This document shows positions 43,930 through 53,928 of a DNA stretch of 64,000 bases, one piece after another. Each line of letters starts with the position of its first letter. Position 1 is the stretch's first letter. The stretch is from assembly GCA_030374805.1 (NCBI GenBank), contig JARGSG010000229.1:217475-281474 (forward strand), written 5' to 3'. The notes below the pieces were generated by a model, which was given only the letters and a program-made list of their open reading frames with translations, had not been told where the DNA came from and ran no database searches. The DNA comes from Gracilaria gracilis. Lineage: Eukaryota > Rhodophyta > Florideophyceae > Gracilariales > Gracilariaceae. Both the position numbers and the translations under genes were made by a program.

Positions 43930-46600
43930 TGCTTCCCTCTCCTCAACAACGACCTCCTCGAACGAATGGTTCTCTACATCTCTTCCATCGCTTCCACACT
44001 CGGCCACCGCAAGGTAGACGAACTCATCTCTCCACCATTACCTCGCCTTTTCTAAGTCAGCCTTCCACAACGCCGTCTCCTCCGTCTCCTGTTGTCTCAA
44101 ACTTCAAACAGACCTCTTCCAACACCAAGTCAGCAGTATCGGTTTCAACCCCACCACCCTCTACGACCCACTCTACCTCTTCAAAGGCACTATCTTCCGA
44201 AAGGATGCTATCCAAGTCATTAAAGGACAACTCGCCCTCGCACACTCCGACAACACCTTCTTCCACGACGTCCCTTATACAACCTCCTCCGGCTCTCCCA
44301 CTTTTGCCCACCCCATGGCTTCCTTCCTCGGAAATGAAGCTGTCCCAGCCCTCAAGCACGCAATCATGCTGTCCTCCAATAACTCCTGCATCTGGCACAC
44401 CCCTGAGTACATTGGTGTTGACTCTTTCATCGGCTTCGTCCAAGTATACTCCGACAAGTCCTCCACCTCCCTCAAATCCTCTTCTATCACCTTTTACCCC
44501 CCTCACATCACCCTCCTTAACTTCTCGAATTCGTTCCGACGCAAATACATCACTGCCAACCTCACGCTTCTTGGATACCTTCCAACCTCTTTCAATCTGT
44601 TTACCCCTTCTCAAGACCCCGGTATCATCCTCCGAACCTCCTTCAGCATCTCCCGCTCTACCTAAATGCAACTCATCCAGCATGCCATCTCCAACCTATT
44701 CGATCCTCTTTTCTCCTCCGGCCTCACTGGCTTCCCCTTCTGTGATGCTGATGACGTGCTCCGCCATTGTCACCCAATCATTGCCAGCTACTGCCCCGAC
44801 ATCCCAGAAGCGAAGTACATTTTCGCCATCTCCCACGGCACTGGCCCCCAGCATCCATGCCACCGATGTACAGTCCTACGCTCCGAGCTCCATCTACACA
44901 TTTCATTCCCCCTCTTCGACCCCAGGCCCAGACTCTCGCTCCCCGCAAATTACACTCTGCCCTCCTCTAAGATGCTGAAAAGACTCTTCTCACCCGAAAG
45001 CCTAGAATCACCCGACACACCCAGGAAAAGGCCGTTGAAACACTTCACTCCCTTTCCTTCGCAAAATACTCCTCCCTCTTCAAATCCTACTCTGTCCTCA
45101 ACATCACCCCTCTCCTCTCCCCTTACAACATTTTAACTTTCGAACTACTCCCTAACTTACACCTCGACATCTCCAAGGTCATCAAGCTCGCAGCCATAGT
45201 AAGGCTCAAGTTAGAATCACTCTTCACTACTCCCTGAACTACTCCCTAACTTACACCTCGACATCTCCAAGGTCATCAAGCTCGCAGCCATAATAAGGCT
45301 CAAGTTAGAATCACTCTTCACTACTCCCTAACTTACACCTCGACATCTCCAAGGTCATCAAGCTCGCAGCCATAGTAAGGCTCAAGTTAGAATCACTCTT
45401 CACTACTCCCTGGTCCTCCAGATCCTGTCGTTATTTCAACTCCGTCCGTTCCTTCATCCTCAAACACACGAACACCATCCTCGCCGCCATGAAAAACCAC
45501 TTCCTAGCCACAGGACTCCGCATCGACTTTTCCTCCTCCAACAACGGTCAGACCCTTAACGGTATCTTCACCTCCGACGGCCTACGTGGTATGCTCGAAG
45601 CAAAAGACTACCGCTCACTCGACATGGTCTTCTCCTTCATCGGTGCCTTCTTCGACCGCTGCTGTGACGAAGTAAATGCGGCTCCCATCACTTCCGTTTT
45701 CACCAAGTACACCGATCTTTTCCTCTTCTCCATGCGATACAACACCTCCACAGAATGGACTGAATCCCACCTCACTGACATCCAATTACAAATCCGCTCC
45801 TTCAAGCGCACAGCCGTACTCGGTCTCGGCCCCCACCACACTCCCTGCCTTGGCACCCTCAAGTTCCATCTCCTCGACCACATCGTTGAGGACATTTGCC
45901 GAGGCTTCCACTTCAACGATGCCGGCATATTCGACAATGCTCACTCCTTCTTCAAGTCACACTACTCCGAAAACTCAAAGCGCAAGTCCAACGCACATGA
46001 AGAAGCCATTCGCGCCATCCATCACTCCAACGCCACCAAAGATTGGAATACCCTTTCCGCCAAACCCTTCATCACTTCCTTCTCTCCTTCCCTCGCCTCT
46101 CCCATCCAATCACGCCAGCCCGGTTTAGACCGTGATGGAAAACTCATCTCATTTGCTGATCTCAACATATCCAACAAATTCCTTCACTTTAATCCTCATT
46201 TCAATCCCGAATCTCTCCAAGATTTTTTCCCCATCGACACTCTCTCCATCCTCCGACAGATTGGAAAAGAACCTTCCTTCGTTGATCACCCTTTTTCTAG
46301 AAATCCTAGAACTCTCGGAGAACTCCCCCACTCTCCGTCGGACTCGAATCACTGTACTCAACTCTGCTAACGTCGCCGGCGGTTATATCCCATTCATCGA
46401 CCACTATATTGAAGAGCGGAACAAGCTTGCGCTCCAGTATTCTCCAGTCTCTCCCATCCAACAAATATTTGCCGCACTTCCTTCGGTCCTTCTAAGTCCC
46501 CAAAGTTCTCTCACGTCCTCGTCGCAGGCACCAGCTCCTCCAACTCCACACCCATCTTCTGGGTCTGCAAACTCATCGACATTCTTCGCTTCGCCCTTCC
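43930..46600 (+). pseudogene. KDZ (Plavaka/Zisupton-like) transposase, copy 1
   Basis: Reads across frames. LLNNDLLERMVLYISSIAST marks the start region. Next comes a segment ending in VQVYSDKSST, then ITLLNFSNSFRRKYI and LTLLGYLPTS. Then a stop (TAA 44663), IQHAISNLFDPLF, CHPIIASYCPDIPEAKYIF and a CHRC zinc-like pair. The YSDK...LLGYLP and P(I/L)xSYxxDxPE...C..C pattern is diagnostic of Plavaka-type KDZ transposases. The C-terminal half (45489-46370) is a clean 293-codon frame, followed by a frame change near 46340. An internal triplication at 45143-45412 breaks the frame. Copy 2 at 60.4-63.6 kb is about 80% identical in the best-preserved protein segments. The Ser/Pro-rich 361-codon frame at 43893 is a shadow. 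Confidence 0.75.
45143..45412 (+). repeat. Tandem triplication of ~86 bp inside KDZ copy 1
   Basis: Three near-identical units containing AACTTACACCTCGACATCTC, beginning at 45154, 45248 and 45330 (spacings 94 and 82 bp). The homologous place in KDZ copy 2 has one unit. Neither spacing is a multiple of three, so the duplication disrupts the reading frame. Confidence 0.85.
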
Positions 46601-47241
46601 TTCTTCTCGCAGACAAGACTTGGTCTTCATTCAGAACGGCCACATTCTTCCCATTCTTTCAAAACATGGTCTTCATCACACCACACGAGCAGTTCTTTAC
46701 ATCGCCGTACCCACTCTCGGTGCACCTCCACAGGATGGCGTCACCCCTCTTACTCACAAATGTCACCGAAAAATGGGCTTTCGCACTAGGACAACGCTTC
46801 TTTAACGCAGGTCTCACTTGTAATATCGTTGACGAAGACGCGTTTTCTAAATCCCACTACGAAAGGCTCGTCTGGATCTCTTCTTTCAACCTAGTTGGTT
46901 CCTCCCACGGCTTCATTACCATGCATGACGTGGCCACCCGCTACGATACCATAGTCTCAACGATAATGAAGGAACTACTCGGCATAGTCCCCTCCAACAC
47001 AGCTATCTCCTACAATATCCCCTCCACAGTACAATCTTTCCTCGCCTACGGCAGCACTCTTATCTCCTTCCACGCCTCATTTTCTGAGTACGAATTCAGA
47101 AATGCTTACTTCTACCTTTCCTCCGAGGATACCAAGAGAGCGGGCTTACCTGGCTCTGCCTCTTTTCACACCAACTATGTCGATGTCCTTAGAAAAGGCA
47201 TTCTCTTTTACTACCAGTACTACTTTGGTCTCATTTTGTAA
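46600..47241 (+). pseudogene. Ketopantoate-reductase-like fragment joined to KDZ copy 1
   Basis: Reads SSRRQDLVFIQNGHILPIL, then TRAVLYIAVPTLGAPPQDGV, and after a 1-nt frameshift near 46765 EKWAFALGQRFFNAGLTC, ERLVWISSFNLVGSSHG and a helical C-terminus to TAA. The DLVFxQNG, AVxxxGxPxDG and LxWISAFxLVGxxHG pattern fits the C-terminal two-thirds of the ketopantoate reductase (ApbA/PanE) family, an NADPH enzyme of pantothenate synthesis. The Rossmann N-terminus is missing. Up to RFAL (about 46595) the sequence is KDZ-like and matches copy 2, so the junction is a fusion or insertion scar. Confidence 0.55.
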
Positions 47242-47414
47242 AAAAGATATCTTCGCACAATACTCTCTCTCCTTACCCCACGCTTTGTAACTCATTTTCT
47301 TTCGTGAACAATCATTTTATGCTCACATTATATCAAAAAATTCGTTCATTTCTCAATACGATTCAAGTCACCTCACTCTCACACACATAACACTACACGC
47401 CCTACATGTTTTAT
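47242..47414. other. Short AT-rich spacer
   Basis: Between the KPR-like fragment and the convergent end of the dioxygenase-like gene. No feature seen. Confidence 0.4.
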
Positions 47415-48854
47415 CTAGTCCTCCTCATAATCCATTATCATCGGTCCCTCCTCGTAGTCCCCATCCGTGTTATCAGCCTTGCGGCCTTGTACCTCGTCAT
47501 CTTCTTCTTCGTAATCCTCCTCTCCAACTCCCTCTTCCTCCATTTCAAAGTTGCTCAGAGAACCTTCCTCCTCTTCCAGCTGGTCGTTCGGGTCTTCCCC
47601 GAGTCCAAATTCCTCATCTAAGAATTTGGGCCAAAAAGCAGGCTGCCTGTGCACCGCATCAGGGAGCTTGTATCCCTCGGGCACAAAGTACATGTGATAC
47701 CGTAGACAATTCTCTTTCACCAGCGCATCCATGTACCCAGCCCCAGCATGAAACACATCTCCCCTTCCAATGAACATGGAGTACGGTGGAACCCTGAACT
47801 TCTTCACAACCATCGTACGAGACAGCCTCTTCAAACTCTTGTCATCCGTCACATACATATTATGTGACCTCTCACATACCCATATCATAAAAGAGCTCCC
47901 CCCGGAGGCCATCATGAAAAATCCTGGAATCTCCCCATTGTTCTTCTCCATATTCGTCAACCCTCGGAAATCGGTGGGCAACATCTGCCTCGGGTATCCC
48001 TCGCCCGTACACAACACACGTTCTCCTGTTTCCGGCGCATACATCCTCTTCTTCGCCCTACTGTTGTTACACAGACGAAGAGCGGTTGCTATCTGCCCAA
48101 ACCTAGCATCCAACAACGCCCTCTTTCTCACCATCATCACATTCTTCTCATCCGATTCCATGTAATCCACGATCCCCTTCTTCGTGGTAATGTATCGCCA
48201 AATGCCCTGCATCCTATCCCCCGCGTCCTTCCAATCTCCCGCATTGATGATAGGGTTCCATCTCTTGCGGTTCTCCTCGAACTTGAGGTCCAGCTGTTCC
48301 AAGAAATCCTTTTGATAGAACTCCAACATACTCTCTGTCACATCTTCATCCAACACCACCCCCCTCTTCTTCGCCTCATCTGACATGCCTTCGTCACTTC
48401 CAAATTCTTCCAGCACACAGAATTTCCTCTCCATGAACTCCATTCTCTTCGCGGCAAAATACTCTCGCGCGAGGACATCCCTCACCATTGCCGCCATCCG
48501 AAGAGCCTCCTCCTCCCCTCACGGCTTTCCCTTCAACGGGAGCTTCACCCCAAGAACTGGTTCCTTCGTAGTCCCCAGGTCCTTGTGCACATTCCGGGCT
48601 GCATGCCAGTAGACCACGTAAGGCACCGCCCTCAAACCCTCCACCATTAAACACTCCGCCCTATGCTGCTTTTGTAGGTGAAGCATATCCATCCAGGGGT
48701 GCTGGTGTGTCACAGCATTCTTCTCTTCCGGCCACTCACTCGGCAGTGCACTCACCATATTCGTCCACGACATACCTAATCCCCCGGTGTACTCCCCAGC
48801 TGTCTTCATCCCCTTCGGGAGAACATCCGGATTGTTATCCTCAAAGCTACGCAT
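47415..48854 (-). pseudogene. 2-oxoglutarate dioxygenase-like beta-helix protein with altered iron site
   Basis: One frame of 480 codons from ATG 48854 to 47415, broken only by TGA at 48519. After the TGA, counting from the Met at 48497, a double-stranded beta-helix pattern appears. QMLPTDF (residues 171-177) stands where an HxD iron motif is expected. PGFFMMASGGSSFMIWV follows, then GRGDVFHAGAGY with the distal His250, and LRYHMYF with Arg266 for 2-oxoglutarate. The first iron ligand is Pro174 instead of His, so activity is doubtful. The C-terminus is very acidic. Oxygenases of this shape include TET/JBP and phytanoyl-CoA types; which one is not resolved. Its start overlaps the end of the ParB-like gene by 49 bp on the same strand. 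Confidence 0.55.
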
Positions 48855-51282
48855 TCCTCCCTCACCTTCCCCCCCGGTTCATCCCCAACAAATCCACTAT
48901 CCTTCTCACTACTATCACTCTCCTCCTGGCCCTCACTGGACGACATCAAATTGATTTTCTGCTTCTTAAAGAACTTCTTTAATGCAGTCCTCGTCATTTT
49001 CCTGAACAGGTTAACAACCTCCGAAGGTATGTCCACAAAAGATATATTCACCGTACCCTTCCTTCTTCGCTTCAGGGCAGGTTGCACATCATCTTCATCC
49101 TCGTCGTCAGTAAGAACCATAGAAGTTCTTTTCCTCGTTTTCGCCTTCTTCCCCACAACCCGTCCAACCTCCTCTTCTCTGAAGCGACCCGAAACCACCT
49201 CACGTCTTGTGCTACGTCTTAACACCGGTGGTTCCGGTTCAGGGCTTTCCACCACCATGGGATCGTTCTCCACCTCAGCAGATGGAGCCCTGGTCGTCCC
49301 CTCCGGTTCCACAACCTCTTCAATAACCTCCTCTACAACGTCCTTCTCCTCTAAACTTCGCAGCGGTACTTTAAAGTGTTGTTCCTGCTTGTTACCTGCA
49401 GTCTTCACCCTCCTAGACACCATCCCGACCCACAAACGCTTTGCTCTCGCGAGCTCCATTTTAGCCGTTTGCTTCCAGAGATATTCCAAGACAGATACCC
49501 ACTTTCTTCCAATCTTGAGAACCGTCTGCATCACTTCCTCAACTGTCATCTTCTTCCTCTTGGCAGTCATGTCGCAAAGCTTAAACATACCAATTGCACA
49601 CTGAAAGAAGTGCTTCCTCATATACTCAAAACGGCCCGTTCTCCCTGCAGAGAACATTCTCAGTCGCACATGCCATTGCAAGCAATGGACGACGAAACGG
49701 AATTCCCCATCTGCGAGTCCAATAAGGAGGTCACTGGACACATGTGTGAGCGTCAGCAGCGGCTCCTCCTCACACACCTTTTCAAAGAATTGGAGAAGCC
49801 CCTCGCTTTGGACAAACTTCAGAGCCAATGCCGCATAGCGATTCAAGTGACGCGTGCTATAATCCCCGATAACCCCACTTCTTTTCAACGCGCCCGCTAC
49901 CTGTTTCGGCGTCACCTTCCTCACATCCACTCCTCCTTTGTCAATGATGTTTTCAACGAAGGACACCATGCTGTGAAGTTTGTCTGCGAAAAAAATCTTC
50001 AGAAAATTGGAGCTCACCTTGTTCAGGAGATTGCCAAGTCCTAGCACTTCATTCGTGACCATCGGATTACCATCCTTTCTCCTCCATAACACAACATCCA
50101 GAGATTTCACTATATCCTCCCACTTCCCTCCTTCCTCACGCAGGTCCTGTAACACAATAAATCGGTGATATCCGTCTATAAGTGTTACAGGCAGCCCAAG
50201 TCTCCCGTCAACGATGTCAATCGCATCCAATTCACCTACAAGTGTAACGGCAATCGAACCGGCGGAGAGAAGCCAACCAAAGTTGCGGCACTTCATCTTC
50301 GTGGCCTCCTTGTGCGCAAGGTTCACACTGCGAACCGTCTTCTTCGGGATTCCAATCATCTCGATATCCATCGTCAACCGCTGCTGAACATAGTCGGCGA
50401 GGGATATCTTCGGTAGCGGCAGCGTGGTGTCCACCTCATCCGACGGAACTTTATCTCCTTCATCGAACAAATTCCCCTCAGTTCCACCCAGAGAAGCCTT
50501 AGTAGTCCCAATAACCTCCAAAGCATCGTCATCGGAGTCATCCACGATGTTAACCCTCTCAATTGCTCCCACATGTTTTTTCATCCCTTTAGAACCTTCT
50601 CGTCCTTCTCTTTTCGTTGGTGAAGACTGGAGTTTGGGGGTTTTAGAGGAATGCTCAACCGATTCTTTGACCCCCTCAACATCTTCACTCTCAAGCTGAG
50701 AGGTGGACAACTTCCCGGCCCCGGGGTGCGGAGTGGAGTGCGAAGTGGGACTCCGCGGAATCTTAATTGAGGCCATCATCGACGTATCCCAGGCAAACAA
50801 CCCAGCCGAAAACAATTCGGCGACCTTACTCGGGGGATCCTCTGGATCTTGGAAACGGTAAGGGTACTTCGCGTCTAATGACTTGAAATATTCGTCTTCC
50901 AGATAACCACCAAATCCTCACCCTCTAAGGCAGTGGCGCTTAGAAGATGACCATGCAGCGAACGGCAGAGCCCCTTCCCGGTACCACTAGCAGGCCCGAA
51001 GCCACGTACTTCCGCAGTACCAACTTTAACCCGGTTCTTGTCCTTTCCAAGGCTGATGAACAAAGATACAGAGTCGCCACCTTTTACCTTATGTGGCGCG
51101 GGAGTACTCGTCTTCTTCTTCATCGCGCGCGGTGTTCCCCGCTCAGAACGCGATGTCGGCTTACGAGGCGTGGAGACCTTCGCCTTTCCTCTTCCTGGCG
51201 TAAACGGCACCATTTCTGACCCCTCGCTCTTCCTCTTCGATCGCGCTGACTCCCGCCCCCTTTTATGGTTCAGAAACGCCAT
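48806..51282 (-). pseudogene. ParB-fold-like protein, one frameshift
   Basis: Starts at ATG 51282 (MAFLNHKRGRESARSKRK) with a basic N-terminus. A frameshift near 50905-50920 moves it to the frame of 50815-48806, where LEDEYFKSLDAKYPYRF continues the protein. After about 130 low-complexity residues comes a ParB/sulfiredoxin-like segment ending in LPVTLIDGYHRFIVLQDL (DGYHRF at nt 50159..50176), then a helix-rich region with VTPKQVAGALKRSGV, resembling the helix-turn-helix after ParB domains. The C-terminal third is charged with an RRSTRREVV basic patch. ParB-like domains bind or cut DNA and in phages are fused to methyltransferases. The assignment rests on the DGxHR motif and is tentative. Confidence 0.5.
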
Positions 51283-51586
51283 GTTGAATACAAATGGTTC
51301 AAACAATTCGAAACGCGGATTACGACCGTCGGGAATGCTCGCGAGAACGTATAGTGGACGTAACCTTCTCAATCACGTTCGTTGCCTTCATTTCCTGACC
51401 GAACACTGCGCCCGCTCAATATAGGATTGAACTCAAGGGGTTCCGTATTTCACGTTTTAGAATTCAGTATCGCTTTATTTAGAAAGTTACATGATCGTCA
51501 TAACTACTATGTACGTGTAGCTATAGAATAAAGGCACCCAGATTTGAAGGAAAAAAAATGAATTGCGTCCGTTAAATTTTCTGCGT
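51283..51586. promoter_or_regulatory. Upstream region of the minus-arm genes
   Basis: About 300 bp between the ParB-like start and the palindromic array. It is probably the promoter of the minus-strand genes, by position only. Confidence 0.35.
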
Positions 51587-52323
51587 GGACAGCGGTCCGG
51601 GGTGGAGTGGCGCTTCATCAGTGCCCTGATGAAGCGCCACACCACCCCAGACCGCTGTCCATGCGCAGTGGCCGATGAAACTGGACGACACCTCGGACGG
51701 CTGTCCACGTGCTGTGGCGGAAGAAGTTGGACGACACCCCCGAACGGCTGTGCACGGCAAAAAAATATTTAAAATTTCAGACAGCGGTCCGGGGTGGATT
51801 GGCGCTTCATCAGTGCCGTGATGAAGCGCAACTCCACCCCGGACCGCTGTCCACGCGCCGTGGCTGATGAAGCTGGACGACACCCCGGACAGCTGTCCAG
51901 GCGCCATGGCTGATGAAGCTGGACGACATCTCGGACCGCTGTTCACGCAAAAAAAATATTTAAATTTTCGGACAGCGGTCGGGGGTGGATTGCCGCTTCA
52001 TAACGGCAATGATGAAGCGCCACTCCACCCCGGACCACTGTCAACGCCTCGTGGGTGATGAAGTTGGTCGACACCCCGGAACGCTGTCCACTCGCGGTGG
52101 CTGATGAAGCTAGGCGACATCTCGGACCGGTGGCCAGGCGCCGTAGCTGATGAAGCTAGGCGACATCTCGGACCGCTGTTCACGCGAAAAAAAATTTAAT
52201 TTTTCGAACAGCGGTCCGAGGTGGAGTGGCGCTTCATCACGGCACTAATGAAGCGCCACTCTACCCTGGACCTCTGTCCACGCTCCGTGGACGATGAAGC
52301 TGGGCGACACCTCGAACCGCTGT
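51587..52323. repeat. Array of palindromic tandem repeats
   Basis: Four units of about 190-235 bp. Each begins with a hairpin whose arms of about 34 bp read GGACAGCGGTCCGGGGTGGA then GTGGCGCTTCATCA, around a 6-nt loop; the first is at 51587-51660 and others start near 51779, 51970 and 52207. Between hairpins a block of about 45 bp recurs with TGATGAAGCTGGACGAC and CCCGGACCGCTGTCC. Units end in A/T-rich AAAAATATTTAAA. The array lies between the divergent minus and plus gene arms. Confidence 0.85.
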
Positions 52324-53111
52324 CGACGACGGTTTTCACTTATGATTGTTTTATGAATATTTAAAGCCCTGCATCTTCTTATAATGGCGGGAGGACGTAA
52401 GGGCGTCAAATCATATGACTGTCGTTCGGTGAGTTTGTTGGAAAGCAATAAAAATTGCTCTTCATAAGCACGGGGAACAGTTTAGAATAGAAATAGTTCG
52501 CAGCTTGTTGGTCATGTATAAAACAAAACAAATAATACATCACATCGATCTGGCAGAATATGCGTTATATCAGAAACTTTATATCCTATCAAATCGAAGA
52601 AGGTATTTCTACCGACTACCTTCTCTAAATTTATATGATGTAGAATTTCCTAGAGCGTCCAAGGTCGTGACCGATAATGAATACCCCCTTTGCGCCAACC
52701 ACGAGCATTATGTGGTTGTCGGAGAAGAAGAACTCATCACTGGCCACGAAATTCTTCTAATGACTATATTGGGGACTATTCTTCTTCAGTGATTGAAATA
52801 TCAGTAATGGCTAAACACGATTATATGAGTTGAACAACTCATGTAATCGTAGTCCATCATCACGGGTAGCTCAACCACTTCCGATAGTTCGACCTAACGC
52901 AGTCTAATCTAGTCGGTGTAATAAATAACCACAGTCCGACAGTGATTGAGCTGGCTGTCAGAGCCAAAGCCGATTACATGAGTTGAACAACTCAAATAAT
53001 CTTACTCGACCATCACGTCCAGCTCAACCATTTCCGAATGTTCTCAGTAAAGCACGGATGCAGAAGCAGCATAAACTCTGTCCGGCGACTCTGGCTTGAA
53101 TACGCAATAGC
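52324..53111. other. Central non-coding region with short hairpins
   Basis: No supported gene; a 95-codon frame at 52505-52792 is unconvincing but shares a VVGEEELITG-like segment with the frame at 53112. At 52818-52849 the palindrome CGATTATATGAGTTG/CAACTCATGTAATCG is the core of an ~80-bp block that recurs at about 52963-53040. Confidence 0.5.
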
Positions 53112-53450
53112 ATGGAAAATAGAAGAGTACGCCAGTTAGTACGATTCACAGAAAACGAACATGATTGTCGAACGTACCTCGTGTGCTTCTACGTTCGCGC
53201 AACAGAACAAGGACGGAAAGAGCACCTCCCTTATACAGTTACCGGCGATCTTTTTTTCTTCTGTCACAACCGAGAGGATCACTTGGTTGTGACAGGAGAA
53301 GAAGAGATCCCCGGGAACCGTAACGAGGAGGTACAGAGCGTTGTGCTTACCGAGGCAGTTGGCAGGAGAGCGAAGGTGCTGAAGTACACGCAGCGTCACA
53401 TTACAAACAAACGCCAGTCGCGAGGGGGCCGCTGTCCAGGTGGAAATTAA
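53112..53450 (+). CDS. Small unrecognised ORF (112 aa)
   Basis: ATG at 53112, 112 codons, Arg/Glu-rich, containing LVVTGEEEIPGN. It overlaps the 87-bp hairpin at 53238-53324, so part of its sequence is constrained by the inverted repeat. No domain is recognised and it may not be expressed. Confidence 0.25.
   Translation: MENRRVRQLVRFTENEHDCRTYLVCFYVRATEQGRKEHLPYTVTGDLFFFCHNREDHLVVTGEEEIPGNRNEEVQSVVLTEAVGRRAKVLKYTQRHITNKRQSRGGRCPGGN
53238..53324. repeat. 87-bp imperfect hairpin
   Basis: GTTACCGGCGATC...CTTCTGTCACAACCGAG is followed after a short loop by TTGGTTGTGACAGGAGAAG...GATCCCCGGGAACCGTAAC. The arms pair over about 40 bp. A related weaker hairpin lies near 52700-52770. A degenerate copy of the array hairpin occurs at about 53478-53552. 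Confidence 0.7.
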
Positions 53451-53928
53451 TTTTTTTTACTTTTCTCCCACGGCGCATGGAAAGCGGACCGAACTCGAGT
53501 GGCACTTCATCGGAGCCGTGATGGAGCCCCACTGCTCCACGGACTGCTGTCCAGAGAGCCGTAAGTTATAACTTCGCCTATAATTTCATATCTAGGAAAT
53601 ACCGCACCCCCCTCCCATCCCTGCCTTCACTTATAACTGTTTATCCCCGCATAAGCCCCCCTAACATCGCCCAATTCCCTTCTACTCCTCTACTTTAGAG
53701 TTCTGGTACCGTTTTGGCGTCTGAAGTCCTCCTTCACATCGCTAATTCCGCACCCGTCTACCGTCCGCTCCCGTCTACCATCCGCACTCATCTCTCGTTC
53801 GCTGCCGTCCCTCCTCAGCTTCCGTCCGTTCGCCCTCACCGTCCGCTGCCGACGTCAAAATCTGTTTTCTCAAGACCGCTCCCGTTCTCCTTCCGTATTC
53901 ATAATACAGCCCCCCGTTATTGTTTAAA
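53451..53928. promoter_or_regulatory. Upstream region of the plus-arm genes
   Basis: Contains one diverged array hairpin (about 53478-53552) and then pyrimidine-rich sequence up to the plus-arm start. A promoter is inferred from position. No TATA box is clear. Confidence 0.35.

Noticed and set aside
43893-44978. 361-codon Ser/Pro/Thr-rich frame
   Set aside because: It is the shadow of the KDZ frame in C-rich DNA; the conserved transposase motifs lie in another frame.
51587-52323. CRISPR array
   Set aside because: Units are long, palindromic and contiguous without unique spacers, in a eukaryotic context.
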